The notes under the pieces are model-generated. The model had not been told where the DNA came from, ran no database searches, and saw only the letters and a program-made list of their open reading frames with translations. This document shows positions 48,716 to 57,629 of a stretch of DNA of 64,000 bases, piece by piece. Location of the stretch: positions 28,552 to 92,551 of the forward strand of contig NZ_JALLIK010000100.1 of NCBI RefSeq assembly GCF_023093595.1, written 5' to 3'. Position numbers and translations under genes: made by a program. Every line of letters begins with the position of its first letter. The stretch's first letter is position 1. The DNA is from Thauera aromatica_A (GTDB taxonomy: Bacteria > Pseudomonadota > Gammaproteobacteria > Burkholderiales > Rhodocyclaceae).

Positions 48716-49743
48716 GCGCGGCGGCCCGCTCCGGCTGGGTCCGTGCGGCGGATCTGGCGATGCTCAACAGCTTTCGCCTGCCGGCACGGGCGGCGCGCCT
48801 GCTGCACTTGCACTCGCTTGCCCAGCTCGATGCGGCGATCGCCATGCCGGGCTGGGCCGATACGCCGCGCCTGGTGCTCGGAGGGGGCAGCAACCTGGTG
48901 CTGCGGGGCGATTTCGCCGGAAACGTGCTGAAAGTGGAGCTCGGCGGCCGCCGTCTGGTCGCGGAAACGGCCGCGGCCTGGATCGTCGAGGCCGCGGCGG
49001 GCGAGCCCTGGCACGATTTCGTGCGGTGGACGCTGGCACAGGGCTGGCCGGGGCTGGAGAACCTGGCGCTGATTCCGGGCACGGTCGGTGCCGCGCCGAT
49101 CCAGAACATCGGCGCCTACGGGGTGGAGCTGGCCGAACGCTTCGAATCGCTCGACGCGGTCGATCTCGACAGTGGTGCGCGACGCGTTTTTACCCGATCC
49201 GAGTGTGCCTTCGGCTATCGCGACAGCGTGTTCAAGCGCGCGCCGGGGCGCTGGCTGGTGAGCGCGGTGCGCTTCCGCCTGCCGCGGCCATGGCAGCCTG
49301 TGGCCGGTTACGCCGACGTCGCCCGCGAGCTGGCGGCGCGCGGGGCCGCCATGCCGGATGCGTCGGGCATCGCCGATGCGGTGGCTGCGATCCGTTGCCG
49401 CAAGCTGCCCGATCCGGCGCGGATCGGCAACGCCGGCAGCTTCTTCAAGAATCCGGTGGTGGAGGCGGCGCAGTGTGCTCGCCTGCTCGCCGCTCATCCG
49501 GCGCTGCCGCACTACGCCCAGCCCGACGGGCGCGAAAAGCTCGCTGCCGGCTGGCTGATCGAACAGGCCGGGTGGAAAGGACGCGATCTCGGTCCGGTCG
49601 GCTGTTTCGAGCGCCAGGCGCTGGTCTTGGTCAATCGCGGCGGCGCCACCGGTGCCGATGTGGTGCGCATTGCCGCCGCGATCATCGCCGATGTCGAGGC
49701 CCGCTTCGGCGTCCGCCTGGAGCCCGAGCCGGTGTTCGTCTGA
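48712..49743 (+). CDS. murB: UDP-N-acetylenolpyruvoylglucosamine reductase MurB
   Basis: A 343-residue type I MurB, which reduces enolpyruvyl-UDP-GlcNAc to UDP-MurNAc with NADPH and FAD in the cytoplasm. FAD-binding features are LGGGSNLVLRGDFAG (about residue 58) and IPGTVGAAPIQNIGAYG (about residue 122). The substrate loop has FGYRDSVFK, and the proton-donor serine lies in NAGSFFKNPVV (about residue 243). The final Glu is in LEPEPVF. The ATG overlaps the preceding PACE stop (ATGA), so translation is probably coupled to an efflux gene, away from the usual mur cluster. Confidence 0.96.
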   Translation: MSAAARSGWVRAADLAMLNSFRLPARAARLLHLHSLAQLDAAIAMPGWADTPRLVLGGGSNLVLRGDFAGNVLKVELGGRRLVAETAAAWIVEAAAGEPWHDFVRWTLAQGWPGLENLALIPGTVGAAPIQNIGAYGVELAERFESLDAVDLDSGARRVFTRSECAFGYRDSVFKRAPGRWLVSAVRFRLPRPWQPVAGYADVARELAARGAAMPDASGIADAVAAIRCRKLPDPARIGNAGSFFKNPVVEAAQCARLLAAHPALPHYAQPDGREKLAAGWLIEQAGWKGRDLGPVGCFERQALVLVNRGGATGADVVRIAAAIIADVEARFGVRLEPEPVFV

Positions 49744-49791
49744 ACCGGCGGTCCGCAGCCTGCGGGCGGGCCGGGACGGATGCGTTGCGGG

Positions 49792-49800
49792 TGCTAATAT
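49792..49800 (+). promoter_or_regulatory. Extended -10 element for the diguanylate cyclase gene
   Basis: TGCTAATAT (TG 49792-49793, TAATAT 49795-49800) is an extended -10 box about 70 bases before the GTG start at 49874. No strong -35 is visible. Confidence 0.4.
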
Positions 49801-49873
49801 CTGCACCTGTCATGATCGGGCGCTTGCCCGGCCATTCCCCCTCAATCGGCATCTCTTGCAAAGGCACGAAATT

Positions 49874-51067
49874 GTGCGCCGCCTGTGGAAGACCCTCAGT
49901 CAGCATATCGTCGCCCCCACCCAGCTCAATCTGGAGCAGATTCCGGGCTTGCTGACTCCGTTTCGCCGCTCGGCGGCGATCCGCCGCCACGCCGCGGCGG
50001 TAATCATCGCCCGGGTGCAGTTCATCAGCGCCCTGTTCGCCCTGCTGGTGCCGCTGTGGTCGCTGGTCGACCTATGGGTGTTCGACGGGGGGACGGCGTG
50101 GTCGCTGGTCGGGCTGCGCTTCGTTTCGGCTGCGGTGTTCGTCATGCTCGCCTGGCCGCGGGAGGTGTCTTCCATGCGGCCGTACGCCCAGGCGATGACG
50201 ATGCTGCTGTGCATGCTGCTGGTGCCGCCGCTGTTCTACCTCGGATCGGTGCAGATCATCGATGCCACCGCGCTGGACGCCTGGCAACAGCTCGTGGTGC
50301 ATCTTTATGCGTTCATGCCGACGATCGTGCTCGGCGGGCTGGCGATCTTTCCGCTGACGGCGCTGGAAATGCTGCTGTTTTCGCTGCCGGTGCTCGCCGC
50401 CGCCGGGGTCGGTGCGGTCGCCAGCGGTGCCGAGCTCGCACTCGAGCAGCAGGGAGCGACGCTGTGGTTCATGCTGATGATGATGGGAGTGGCGATGTTC
50501 TCCGGCATGAGCCAGTCGCACTACATGGAAAGCCTGGTGCAAAAGGCGATGACCGATCCGTTGACCGGTGCGTTTTCCCGCCGCTCGGGGGCGGAGGCGC
50601 TGGAGCTGATGTTCCGCCTGGCGATGATGGCGGGCAAGCCGCTGACGGTGATGTTCCTCGACCTCGATCGTTTCAAGGCGATCAACGATGGCTACGGCCA
50701 TGATGCCGGCGACGAGGCCTTGCGCACGCTGGTGGAGCACCTGCGCCGCACGCTGCGCCGCGGCGACGTGCTGGTGCGCTGGGGCGGTGAGGAGTTTCTC
50801 GTCATCCTGCCGGAAATGCCGGCCGATCAGCTGCCGTCCTTTCTGGCGCGGCTCAGGGAGGGGGGACTCGGTTTGCGTCCGGACGGCGGCGCCTTGAGCG
50901 CGTCGATCGGGATCGCCGAGCGTCTGGCCGATGGCGCCGATGACTGGCAGAAGCTGGTCAGCATCGCCGACCAGCGGATGTATGCGGCCAAGCAGGGCGG
51001 GCGCGATCGGGCCGTCCTGCCCGACGGGACGATGGCGGCGCTCGGGTTGTCCACCGCGGCGGCCTGA
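49874..51067 (+). CDS. Membrane-anchored diguanylate cyclase (GGDEF)
   Basis: A 397-residue protein from the GTG at 49874, chosen for AAAGG nine bases upstream. Residues about 45-215 hold five or six membrane helices (FISALFALLVPLWSLVDLWVF, AQAMTMLLCMLLVPPLFYLG, LWFMLMMMGVAMFSGM), without a recognisable ligand domain. The GGDEF domain covers about 230-390: DPLTGAFSRRSG, FLDLDRFKAINDGYGHDAGDEAL and the active-site RWGGEEF (about 304). An RxxD inhibitory site (RRGD) lies five residues before GGEEF, so product inhibition is expected. It makes c-di-GMP. Confidence 0.93.
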   Translation: MRRLWKTLSQHIVAPTQLNLEQIPGLLTPFRRSAAIRRHAAAVIIARVQFISALFALLVPLWSLVDLWVFDGGTAWSLVGLRFVSAAVFVMLAWPREVSSMRPYAQAMTMLLCMLLVPPLFYLGSVQIIDATALDAWQQLVVHLYAFMPTIVLGGLAIFPLTALEMLLFSLPVLAAAGVGAVASGAELALEQQGATLWFMLMMMGVAMFSGMSQSHYMESLVQKAMTDPLTGAFSRRSGAEALELMFRLAMMAGKPLTVMFLDLDRFKAINDGYGHDAGDEALRTLVEHLRRTLRRGDVLVRWGGEEFLVILPEMPADQLPSFLARLREGGLGLRPDGGALSASIGIAERLADGADDWQKLVSIADQRMYAAKQGGRDRAVLPDGTMAALGLSTAAA

Positions 51068-51194
51068 GTCGCCGCCGGGCCGTTCCCCGAGCGCCCCCTT
51101 GCGCACGCCGGCCGGGGCCACGAGCGCCCGGCCGGCGCGCTTGGGGCAGACTGCGGCGCGGCAATGCCGAGTCCTTCGCCGGAGTCTTCCCTCG

Positions 51195-51223
51195 TGGGCA
51201 AGGGGGGCCGCGCTGCGTACAAT
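51195..51223 (+). promoter_or_regulatory. Promoter predicting a leaderless methyltransferase mRNA
   Basis: TGGGCA (51195-51200, 4 of 6) and TACAAT (51218-51223, 5 of 6) are 17 bp apart. The -10 ends six bases before the ATG at 51230, so transcription would start at the A of the start codon, and there is no ribosome binding site in between. Confidence 0.45.
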
Positions 51224-51229
51224 GGGCCC

Positions 51230-51961
51230 ATGAACCTGCCTGACTCCGGGTCGGTCTTTTCCTGCCCGGTCTGTATCGAGCCCGCGCCGCGCCTTTTCAT
51301 CGAGGTGGAGGGGCGGGACTATCGACGCTGCGAAACCTGCGAAGCGACTTTCCTGGTGCCCGCGCAGCGCCCTTCGGCTGCCGCCGAGCGCGCCGAATAC
51401 CTGCTTCACCGCAACGACCCGGCCGATGCCCGCTACCGCCGCTTTCTCGCCCGGTTGGCCGAGCCGCTGTGCGCACGGCTCGCCGCGGGCAGCACAGGGC
51501 TCGACTACGGCTGCGGCCCCGGCCCGGCGCTGGCCGACATGCTGCGCGCGGCCGGGCATGCCGTGCGCCTGTACGATCCGCTGTTCGCGCCGGATGCCGG
51601 CGCGCTGGAGCGGCGCTACGATTTCGTGACCTGCACCGAAGTCGCCGAACACTTTCATGATCCTGCCACCGAGTTCGCCCGGCTCGACGCGCTGCTGCGC
51701 CCCGGCGGCTGGCTCGGGATCATGACCTGCTTCCAGACCGACGATGCCCGCTTTGCCGGCTGGCACTACCGGCGTGATCCGAGCCACGTCGTGTTCTATC
51801 GTGAAAGCACGTTCCGGTTTCTGGCCCGGCGCTTCCGCTGGCAATGCCACATTCCCGGCAAGGACGTGGTGCTGATGCACAAGCCCGGCCCTGGCGGCGA
51901 GTGCGGAAAGGACCTGTTCGTGCCGCCCGGGAGCGATGGCGTCCGCGATCCGCCGGCATGA
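51230..51961 (+). CDS. Zinc-ribbon class I SAM-dependent methyltransferase
   Basis: A 243-residue protein. The N terminus has a zinc-ribbon-like knuckle pair, CPVC (about residue 12) and CETC (about residue 34). The methyltransferase part follows: motif I LDYGCGPGPALADML (about residue 88), an acidic strand RLYDPLF, motif II-like YDFVTCTEVAEHFHDP and LRPGGWLGIMTCF. This layout is typical of bacterial Methyltransf_23-type proteins. C-terminal FRWQCHIPGKDVVLMHK closes the fold. The message may be leaderless. Substrate unknown. Confidence 0.85.
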   Translation: MNLPDSGSVFSCPVCIEPAPRLFIEVEGRDYRRCETCEATFLVPAQRPSAAAERAEYLLHRNDPADARYRRFLARLAEPLCARLAAGSTGLDYGCGPGPALADMLRAAGHAVRLYDPLFAPDAGALERRYDFVTCTEVAEHFHDPATEFARLDALLRPGGWLGIMTCFQTDDARFAGWHYRRDPSHVVFYRESTFRFLARRFRWQCHIPGKDVVLMHKPGPGGECGKDLFVPPGSDGVRDPPA

Positions 51962-52026
51962 GCGGCTGCGCTCTTTACCTGTCCCCCTTTGGTTCCGATT
52001 CATTTTTTTCCGCATCGGGAGTGTTC

Positions 52027-52809
52027 ATGAGCTACGAAACCCTTGTCTACGAGGTCCGTGACGGCATCGCCGAGATCCGTTTCAACCGCCCGCAGCGCCT
52101 CAATGCCGTGACCCGGCAGCTGTACGCCGAGCTCGATGCAGCCCTGAGCCGTGCCGAAGCCGAGCGCGACGTCCGCGTCGTGCTGCTCAGCGGCGAGGGG
52201 CGCGCCTTTTGCGTCGGCGCCGATCTCAAGGAGCACAAGGCCGGGCGCACCGCCTTCGACCGCCGCCAGTACCTGAAAGGCGAGCAGGACGTGTGCAAGC
52301 GCTTGCTGGAACTGCAAAAGCCGGTGATCGCCGCGGTCAACGGCTACGCCCTGGGGGCCGGGGCGGAAATGGCGATCGCCGCCGACTTCGTGCTGATGGC
52401 TGAAAGCGCGCAGATCGGTCTGCCCGAGATCTCGATCGGCAATTTCCTCGGCGGCGGCGTGACCTGGCTGCTGCCGCGCCTGGTCGGGCTGGCGAAGGCG
52501 CGCGAGCTGGTCTTTCTCGGTGAGCGCATCAAGGGTGAAGAGGCGGTACGCATCGGGCTGGCCAGCCGGGTGTTCGCCGACGAGAGCTTTCTCGACGCGG
52601 CGCGCGGCTTCGCGCGCAAGATCGCGGGCAAGGCGCCGTTTTCGATGCAGCTTGCCAAGGAGCAGCTCAACCGCTCGAACGAGCGCACCCTCGACGCCTG
52701 CCTCACCGCCGAACTCGAAGGCATGATGTTCGTCGGCACCACCCGCGACTGGCAGGAAGGCGTCGATGCCTTCGCCGAGAAACGCGCACCGGTGTTCCGG
52801 GGGCAATGA
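52027..52809 (+). CDS. Enoyl-CoA hydratase/isomerase family protein, possibly aryl-enoyl-CoA hydratase-lyase
   Basis: A 260-residue crotonase-fold enzyme. The substrate and oxyanion segments are FNRPQRLNAVTRQL, GRAFCVGADLKEH and AVNGYALGAGAEMAIAADF. Both catalytic glutamates of hydratases are in place (GAGAEMA and GLPEISIG). The C terminus ends EGVDAFAEKRAPVFRG. It is one base apart from the start of an ADP-forming acyl-CoA synthetase gene, so the two act together. That pairing recalls ferB-ferA of Sphingobium, which convert ferulate to vanillin via feruloyl-CoA; a beta-oxidation hydratase is the alternative. The specific substrate is inference. Confidence 0.88.
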   Translation: MSYETLVYEVRDGIAEIRFNRPQRLNAVTRQLYAELDAALSRAEAERDVRVVLLSGEGRAFCVGADLKEHKAGRTAFDRRQYLKGEQDVCKRLLELQKPVIAAVNGYALGAGAEMAIAADFVLMAESAQIGLPEISIGNFLGGGVTWLLPRLVGLAKARELVFLGERIKGEEAVRIGLASRVFADESFLDAARGFARKIAGKAPFSMQLAKEQLNRSNERTLDACLTAELEGMMFVGTTRDWQEGVDAFAEKRAPVFRGQ

Positions 52810-52810
52810 C

Positions 52811-54994
52811 ATGAGCACGCACGACACCGCACTTGCGGCCTCCGCCCACCGCAGCCCGCTGCACGACTTCCTCGCCCCGGATTCGATCGCCATCATCGGC
52901 GCTTCGGCCGACCCGACCAAGCGCGGCTACAAGGCGATGGTCGGCCTGATCAAGGGGGATTACGCCGGCAGGATCTACCCGATCAACCCCAAAGTGTCCG
53001 AGATCCTCGGCGTGCCGACCTGCCCGACCCTCGATGACGTTCCCGGCGCGGTCGATCTCGCGCTGATCTGTACGCCGGCTGCGACCTTGCCCGGGCTGAT
53101 TGCCGAGTGCGGGCGCAAGGGCGTCAAAGGCGCGGTGATTCTCGCCGCGGGCTTTCGCGAGACCGGCGCGGAAGGGGCGAAGCTCGAGCAGCAGGTGCTC
53201 GACGCAGCGCGCGCGGGCGGAGTGCGCATCATCGGCCCCAATACCTCGGGCATGTTCAACCTGCACAAAAAAGTGAACCTGCTCGACCTGCGCAACATCA
53301 AGGCCGGCGACATCGGCTTCATCTCGCAGTCGGGCAACATGCTGCTGGCGCTGGTGCTGGAGGCCGAGCACAACGGCCACGTCGGCTTTTCCACCTACGT
53401 CGGCCCCGGCAACCAGACCGACATCGGCTTCAACGACTACCTGCGCTACCTCGGCGAGGACGAGCGCACCCGGGTCGCGACCCTGTACGTCGAAGGCTTC
53501 CGCGACGGCCAGCGCTTCCTCCAGGCGGCGCGCGAGATCACTCCGCTGAAGCCGGTGGTGGTGTACAAGTCGGGCGCCACCGAGCTGGGCAAGAAGGCCG
53601 CCAGCTCGCACACCGGGGCGCTCGCCGGCAGTTATGCGATGACCGTCGATCTGCTGCGCCAGGTCGGGGTCACCGTCGTCCACCATTCCGACCGCATCCT
53701 GCCGGTGGCCGAAGGCCTGGGCCTGCTGCAGCAGGCGCGCGGCAAGCGGGTGGCGGTGATCGCCGACGGCGGCGGCCAGGCCACGATCACCTCCGACCGC
53801 CTGTCCGAAGCCGGGCTGGAACTGGCGCCGCTGTCGGAAGCGACGCGCAAGCGCCTGGCGGCAATCCTGCTGCCGCAGGCCTCGCTCGCCAACCCGGTCG
53901 ACGTCGCCGGCAGCTCCGATGCCGATCCCGAAGTGCTGGCGCGCTGCATGGAGATCGCCGCCGAGGACGACAGCGTCGATGCGGTGTTCCTCGTCGGCAT
54001 GTTCGGCGGCTACCACACCCGCTTCGCCGAGTCCCTCCTCGGCGGCGAGATGCGCGCTGCGGAGTCGATGATCGAGCTCGCCCGCCGCATCGACAAGCCG
54101 CTGGTGATCTACAGCCTCTATGCGCCGGTCAAGCCGCCGGCGTTGCGCCGCCTGCACGAGGCCGGGCTGCCGGTGTACGCCTCGATCGAACATGCGGTGC
54201 GGGTGCTGCAGGCGCTCGGCGAGCGCGGCGCCTACCTTGCCCACCAACACGGCCAGCCGCTGCAGGCCGGGGTGACGCCGGTCGAGGACATGCAGGCGAT
54301 GTTCGCGCGCGCCCAGAACGAAGGCCGCGACCTCTACGAGTTCGAGGCGAAAGCGCTGCTGCGCGCGCACGGGGTGGCGGTGGCCGAGGAGCGGGTGGCG
54401 CACGGCGCCGACGAGCTGGCCGCGGTGGCGGCGCATTTCGGCGACCAGGCGCTGGCGATGAAAGTGGTGTCGAAGGACATCCTGCACAAGTCCGACGCCG
54501 GCGGCGTGATGCTGAACCTGGTCGGCGAGGCGGCGCTGCGCGAAGCCTACGACCGGATCATGACCCGCTGCCGGGCCTACGACCCGAATGCCGACATCCG
54601 TGGCGTGCTGGTCACGCCGATGGCGCGAAAGGGGACTGAAGCCATCGTCGGTGTGGTGCGCGACCCGATCTTCGGTCCGGTGCTGATGTTCGGCCTGGGT
54701 GGCATCTTCGTCGAGATCCTCGAAGACGTCGCCTTCCGCGCCATTCCGCTGTCGCGCTTCGACGCCGAATCGATGGTCGACCAGCTCAAGGGGCGCCGGA
54801 TCCTGGAAGGCGTGCGGGGTGAGGCGGCGGTGGACAAGGCGGCCTTGGTCGATTTGTTGCTGAAGGTGTCGAGCATCGTCAGCGCCTATCCGCAACTCTC
54901 CGAGCTCGACCTCAACCCGGTCATCGCCTACCCCGACGGTTATGCCGTGGTCGATGCGCGCGTGATCACCAATCGCGCCGTGGTGAGCTGCTGA
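52811..54994 (+). CDS. ADP-forming acyl-CoA synthetase (acetate/aryl-CoA ligase, NDP-forming)
   Basis: A 727-residue fused alpha-beta ADP-forming acyl-CoA synthetase. The N-terminal CoA-binding domain (about 15-140) has SIAIIGASADPTKRGY, the succinyl-CoA-ligase-like domains include GFISQSGNMLLALVLE and the phospho-histidine region KKAASSHTGALAGSY (His about 263). The C-terminal ATP-grasp part (about 505-720) has VSKDILHKSDAGGVMLNL and FGLGGIFVEILEDVAFR. It converts an acid, CoA and ATP into acyl-CoA and ADP, or the reverse. With the hydratase directly upstream it resembles the ferBA arrangement; FerA is a member of this superfamily of similar length. Substrate unproven. Confidence 0.9.
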   Translation: MSTHDTALAASAHRSPLHDFLAPDSIAIIGASADPTKRGYKAMVGLIKGDYAGRIYPINPKVSEILGVPTCPTLDDVPGAVDLALICTPAATLPGLIAECGRKGVKGAVILAAGFRETGAEGAKLEQQVLDAARAGGVRIIGPNTSGMFNLHKKVNLLDLRNIKAGDIGFISQSGNMLLALVLEAEHNGHVGFSTYVGPGNQTDIGFNDYLRYLGEDERTRVATLYVEGFRDGQRFLQAAREITPLKPVVVYKSGATELGKKAASSHTGALAGSYAMTVDLLRQVGVTVVHHSDRILPVAEGLGLLQQARGKRVAVIADGGGQATITSDRLSEAGLELAPLSEATRKRLAAILLPQASLANPVDVAGSSDADPEVLARCMEIAAEDDSVDAVFLVGMFGGYHTRFAESLLGGEMRAAESMIELARRIDKPLVIYSLYAPVKPPALRRLHEAGLPVYASIEHAVRVLQALGERGAYLAHQHGQPLQAGVTPVEDMQAMFARAQNEGRDLYEFEAKALLRAHGVAVAEERVAHGADELAAVAAHFGDQALAMKVVSKDILHKSDAGGVMLNLVGEAALREAYDRIMTRCRAYDPNADIRGVLVTPMARKGTEAIVGVVRDPIFGPVLMFGLGGIFVEILEDVAFRAIPLSRFDAESMVDQLKGRRILEGVRGEAAVDKAALVDLLLKVSSIVSAYPQLSELDLNPVIAYPDGYAVVDARVITNRAVVSC

Positions 54995-55157
54995 GGGCGC
55001 GCGCCGCCGCTCCGCGTTCCTGTTTCCGCGGCCGCGTGCTGTGGCATGTCGACACAAAGATGAGGATTCGATGACGGATTTGTTGCGGTAGCATTGCGCA
55101 CCTTCTGCGTGCGTTCCATTTGAGATACGCGCAGGGGCTTGCGTGCGCGGGGGCAAG

Positions 55158-56774
55158 ATGGGTGTCGGAAAATTGCTCAGATTTCTGGCCATCCTGGCCG
55201 GCTGCCTGCTGTATGCAGTGCCGCGCTGGCTGACCGACGAGTTCGGCTCGGTCAGCATCGACCAGGTGCTCTATCACCTGCGCTTCGGCTCCGAGGGCGT
55301 GCTGACCAGCGACCCCGAGCTCACCCGCCGCTTCCTGTGGCGCGGCCTCGCCCTGCCGCTGCTGCTGGCGCTGCTGCTGTGGGCGGTGGATGGGTGGGTC
55401 GGCCGCGTGCACGCCCGCGGCACGGGCTGGCCTTTGCCGCTGCTGCATGCGGTGCGCGACCGCCTGCGGGCGGGCGGACACTGGCTCGGCGAGTGGGTCC
55501 ATCGCGGGGCGCGCCACACGCTGCCGCGGATCGTGCCGCTGGTGGTGCTGGGGGCGGGAGCGGCGTTCTTCGTCGACAGTTTTTCGGTGGCGCGCTACGT
55601 GCGGGCCTATTTCGGCGAGGACTATTTTTCCGATACCTACGTCGACCCCGGCCGAGTCGCCCTCGTCCGCGGCCGGCAGCCGCCGAAGAGCCTGGTGCTG
55701 ATCTACGTCGAAAGCCTGGAGAGCACCTATTCCGACCCGGCGCTGTTCGGCCGCGACCTGCTGCACCGCCTCAATGCGCTGAAGTCGCGTCCGGGGGTGG
55801 TGTCCTTCGACGACTACCACGAGATGATGGGCGCGCACTTCACCATCGCCGGGCTGGTGGCGACCCAGTGCGGCCTGCCGCTGAAATCGGTGGCGATGTT
55901 CGGCGGCAACGTGCAGGGCGAAAAGATCGAACGCTACCTGCCGAATGCGCGCTGCCTGGGCGACATCCTCGCTGCGGAAGGCTACCGCAACGTGTTCCTC
56001 AACGGCTCCAGCCTGGCTTTTGCCGGGGTTGGCAAGTTCTTTCGCGACCATCGTTACGAGAAGGTGATGGGGCGCGAGGAGTGGATTTCCGCCGGGGAAC
56101 CGCCCGAGCGCATGAGCGGCTGGGGCTTGCGCGACGACGATCTGTTCCGCCATGCGCGCGCCGAGTTCGACCGCCTGATGAAGTCGCGCCGGCCGTTCAA
56201 CCTCAACGTCCTCACCATCGACACCCATCACCCCTACGGCCACCTCTCCCCGCAGTGCGCGCAGCAGGGCTATAGTGATTTCGACGGCATCGTCGAGTGC
56301 ACCGCCGGGCTGGTGGCGGACTTCGTCGAATACATCATCGCCCGCGGCGGGCTCGAGCGGGTGGCGATCGTTGTTCAGGGCGACCACCTGGCGATGGGCA
56401 ACACTTCCTATCCGAAACTGATCCAGAACTCCCGGCGGCGGGTGTTCAACCTGCTGATCAGCAAGGACCGGCGGCTGGCCAAGAACACCGACGAAGTCAC
56501 CCACTTCGACATGCTGCCGACCATCCTCGACCTGATCGGGCTGCAGGTGAAGGGCGGGCGCGCCGGCCTGGGGTATTCGGCGATCGGTCCGGTGCGGGCG
56601 CCGCGTCCGTCCGACCGCCTGGCGCGCATGTCCGCGCAGCTGATGAACTACAGCGCGACCTACCGCGCCCTGTGGGAGCCGGTGGAGGAAGATGCAGGCG
56701 AAGCGGTGCCGGCCCGCTCGGTGCGGAGCGGGCCGGCACCGGCCGCAGCCGGCAGCGTCGCCCTGGCTCCTTGA
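55158..56774 (+). CDS. OpgB-like phosphoglycerol transferase (alkaline phosphatase superfamily)
   Basis: About 538 residues from the ATG at 55158; a GTG at 55143 is in frame. N-terminal membrane helices (about 8-25, 60-80, 130-150) precede a periplasmic sulfatase-fold domain. The metal and nucleophile sites match OpgB/MdoB: IYVESLEST (Glu ligand), HFTIAGLVATQCGLPL with the nucleophile Thr (about 229), LTIDTHHPYGHLSPQC and VQGDHLAMGN. OpgB adds phosphoglycerol to osmoregulated periplasmic glucans. It is shorter than E. coli OpgB (763), lacking extra C-terminal parts. No glucan synthase (opgGH) is in the window. Confidence 0.82.
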   Translation: MGVGKLLRFLAILAGCLLYAVPRWLTDEFGSVSIDQVLYHLRFGSEGVLTSDPELTRRFLWRGLALPLLLALLLWAVDGWVGRVHARGTGWPLPLLHAVRDRLRAGGHWLGEWVHRGARHTLPRIVPLVVLGAGAAFFVDSFSVARYVRAYFGEDYFSDTYVDPGRVALVRGRQPPKSLVLIYVESLESTYSDPALFGRDLLHRLNALKSRPGVVSFDDYHEMMGAHFTIAGLVATQCGLPLKSVAMFGGNVQGEKIERYLPNARCLGDILAAEGYRNVFLNGSSLAFAGVGKFFRDHRYEKVMGREEWISAGEPPERMSGWGLRDDDLFRHARAEFDRLMKSRRPFNLNVLTIDTHHPYGHLSPQCAQQGYSDFDGIVECTAGLVADFVEYIIARGGLERVAIVVQGDHLAMGNTSYPKLIQNSRRRVFNLLISKDRRLAKNTDEVTHFDMLPTILDLIGLQVKGGRAGLGYSAIGPVRAPRPSDRLARMSAQLMNYSATYRALWEPVEEDAGEAVPARSVRSGPAPAAAGSVALAP

Positions 56775-56819
56775 GCGGCGATCAGGCTGCGGTCGGAAGG
56801 TGCCCGGGGCGGGGAGCGT

Positions 56820-57629
56820 TCAGATCGCGACCAGCCGGTCCCGCCCGCCCTCCTTCGCCTGCAGCAATGCGGCATCGGCCCGCGCCAGCGTGTGGGTGGG
56901 CGCCTCGCCGGGGCGATACTCGGTCAGGCCGGTGCTGATCGAAACCTGGATGCCGCCGCCCGGCTCGGCATCGATGTACAAGTCGCGGATCCGTGTGTGC
57001 AGGCGCTCGACCAGGTGGCAACCGTCGGCCAGCGGCGTCCCGGGCAGGATCAGGAGGAATTCCTCTCCGCCCCAGCGCCCGCAGATGTCGTGTTCGCGGA
57101 TTGCGCCCTGCAGGGTGCCGGCGATGCGGTGGAGCACGATGTCGCCGGTTTCGTGGCCGAAGCGGTCGTTGATCGCCTTGAAGCGATCGACATCGACCAT
57201 CGCCAGCGAATAGACCTGGGCGCTGCGCTTGCCGAGGCCGCTTTCCTCGCGCAGGCGCTCCATCAGGTAGCGGCGGTTGCGCAGCCCGGTGAGGGCGTCG
57301 GTGATCGACGCTTCGCGCAGGCTCTCGCTGAGTTCGCGCAGCGAGTTCTGGTAGCGGTCGGAAATGCGGGCGAGCTTTTCCAGGCGGCGGACGTGGTGGT
57401 CGAAGCGGGCGTTGAGGTCTTCGGCGCGGCTTTGCGACCAGTCGTGATAGCCGTCGGAGATGCGGATCAGCCGCGCCATGCGTTCGTGCTGGTCGCAGGC
57501 GAGGGCATGGAGCTGCGCGAGCGGGGCACGAAGCGGGTCGTCGCGCAGTGCCGGGTCGTCGAGCAGCGCGCGGATCTCGTCGAGCAGGGCCGGGCCGCTC
57601 GACAGCGGGGTGTCGGCGGCGGTGTTCAC
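56820..57629 (-). CDS. siaD: SiaD diguanylate cyclase
   Basis: A 269-residue soluble protein beginning with GTG at 57629, overlapping the siaC stop (GTGA). The N-terminal 115 residues are helical and probably coiled (RRLEKLARISDRYQNSLRELSESL), which in Pseudomonas SiaD is the stalk that binds SiaC. The GGDEF domain follows: DALTGLRNRRYL, VDVDRFKAINDRFGHETGD and GRWGGEEFLLILPG, with an RxxD inhibitory site (REHD) five residues ahead. Known biology: unphosphorylated SiaC activates SiaD and c-di-GMP promotes aggregation. It is the last gene of the siaABCD unit. Confidence 0.93.
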   Translation of the reverse strand: MNTAADTPLSSGPALLDEIRALLDDPALRDDPLRAPLAQLHALACDQHERMARLIRISDGYHDWSQSRAEDLNARFDHHVRRLEKLARISDRYQNSLRELSESLREASITDALTGLRNRRYLMERLREESGLGKRSAQVYSLAMVDVDRFKAINDRFGHETGDIVLHRIAGTLQGAIREHDICGRWGGEEFLLILPGTPLADGCHLVERLHTRIRDLYIDAEPGGGIQVSISTGLTEYRPGEAPTHTLARADAALLQAKEGGRDRLVAI

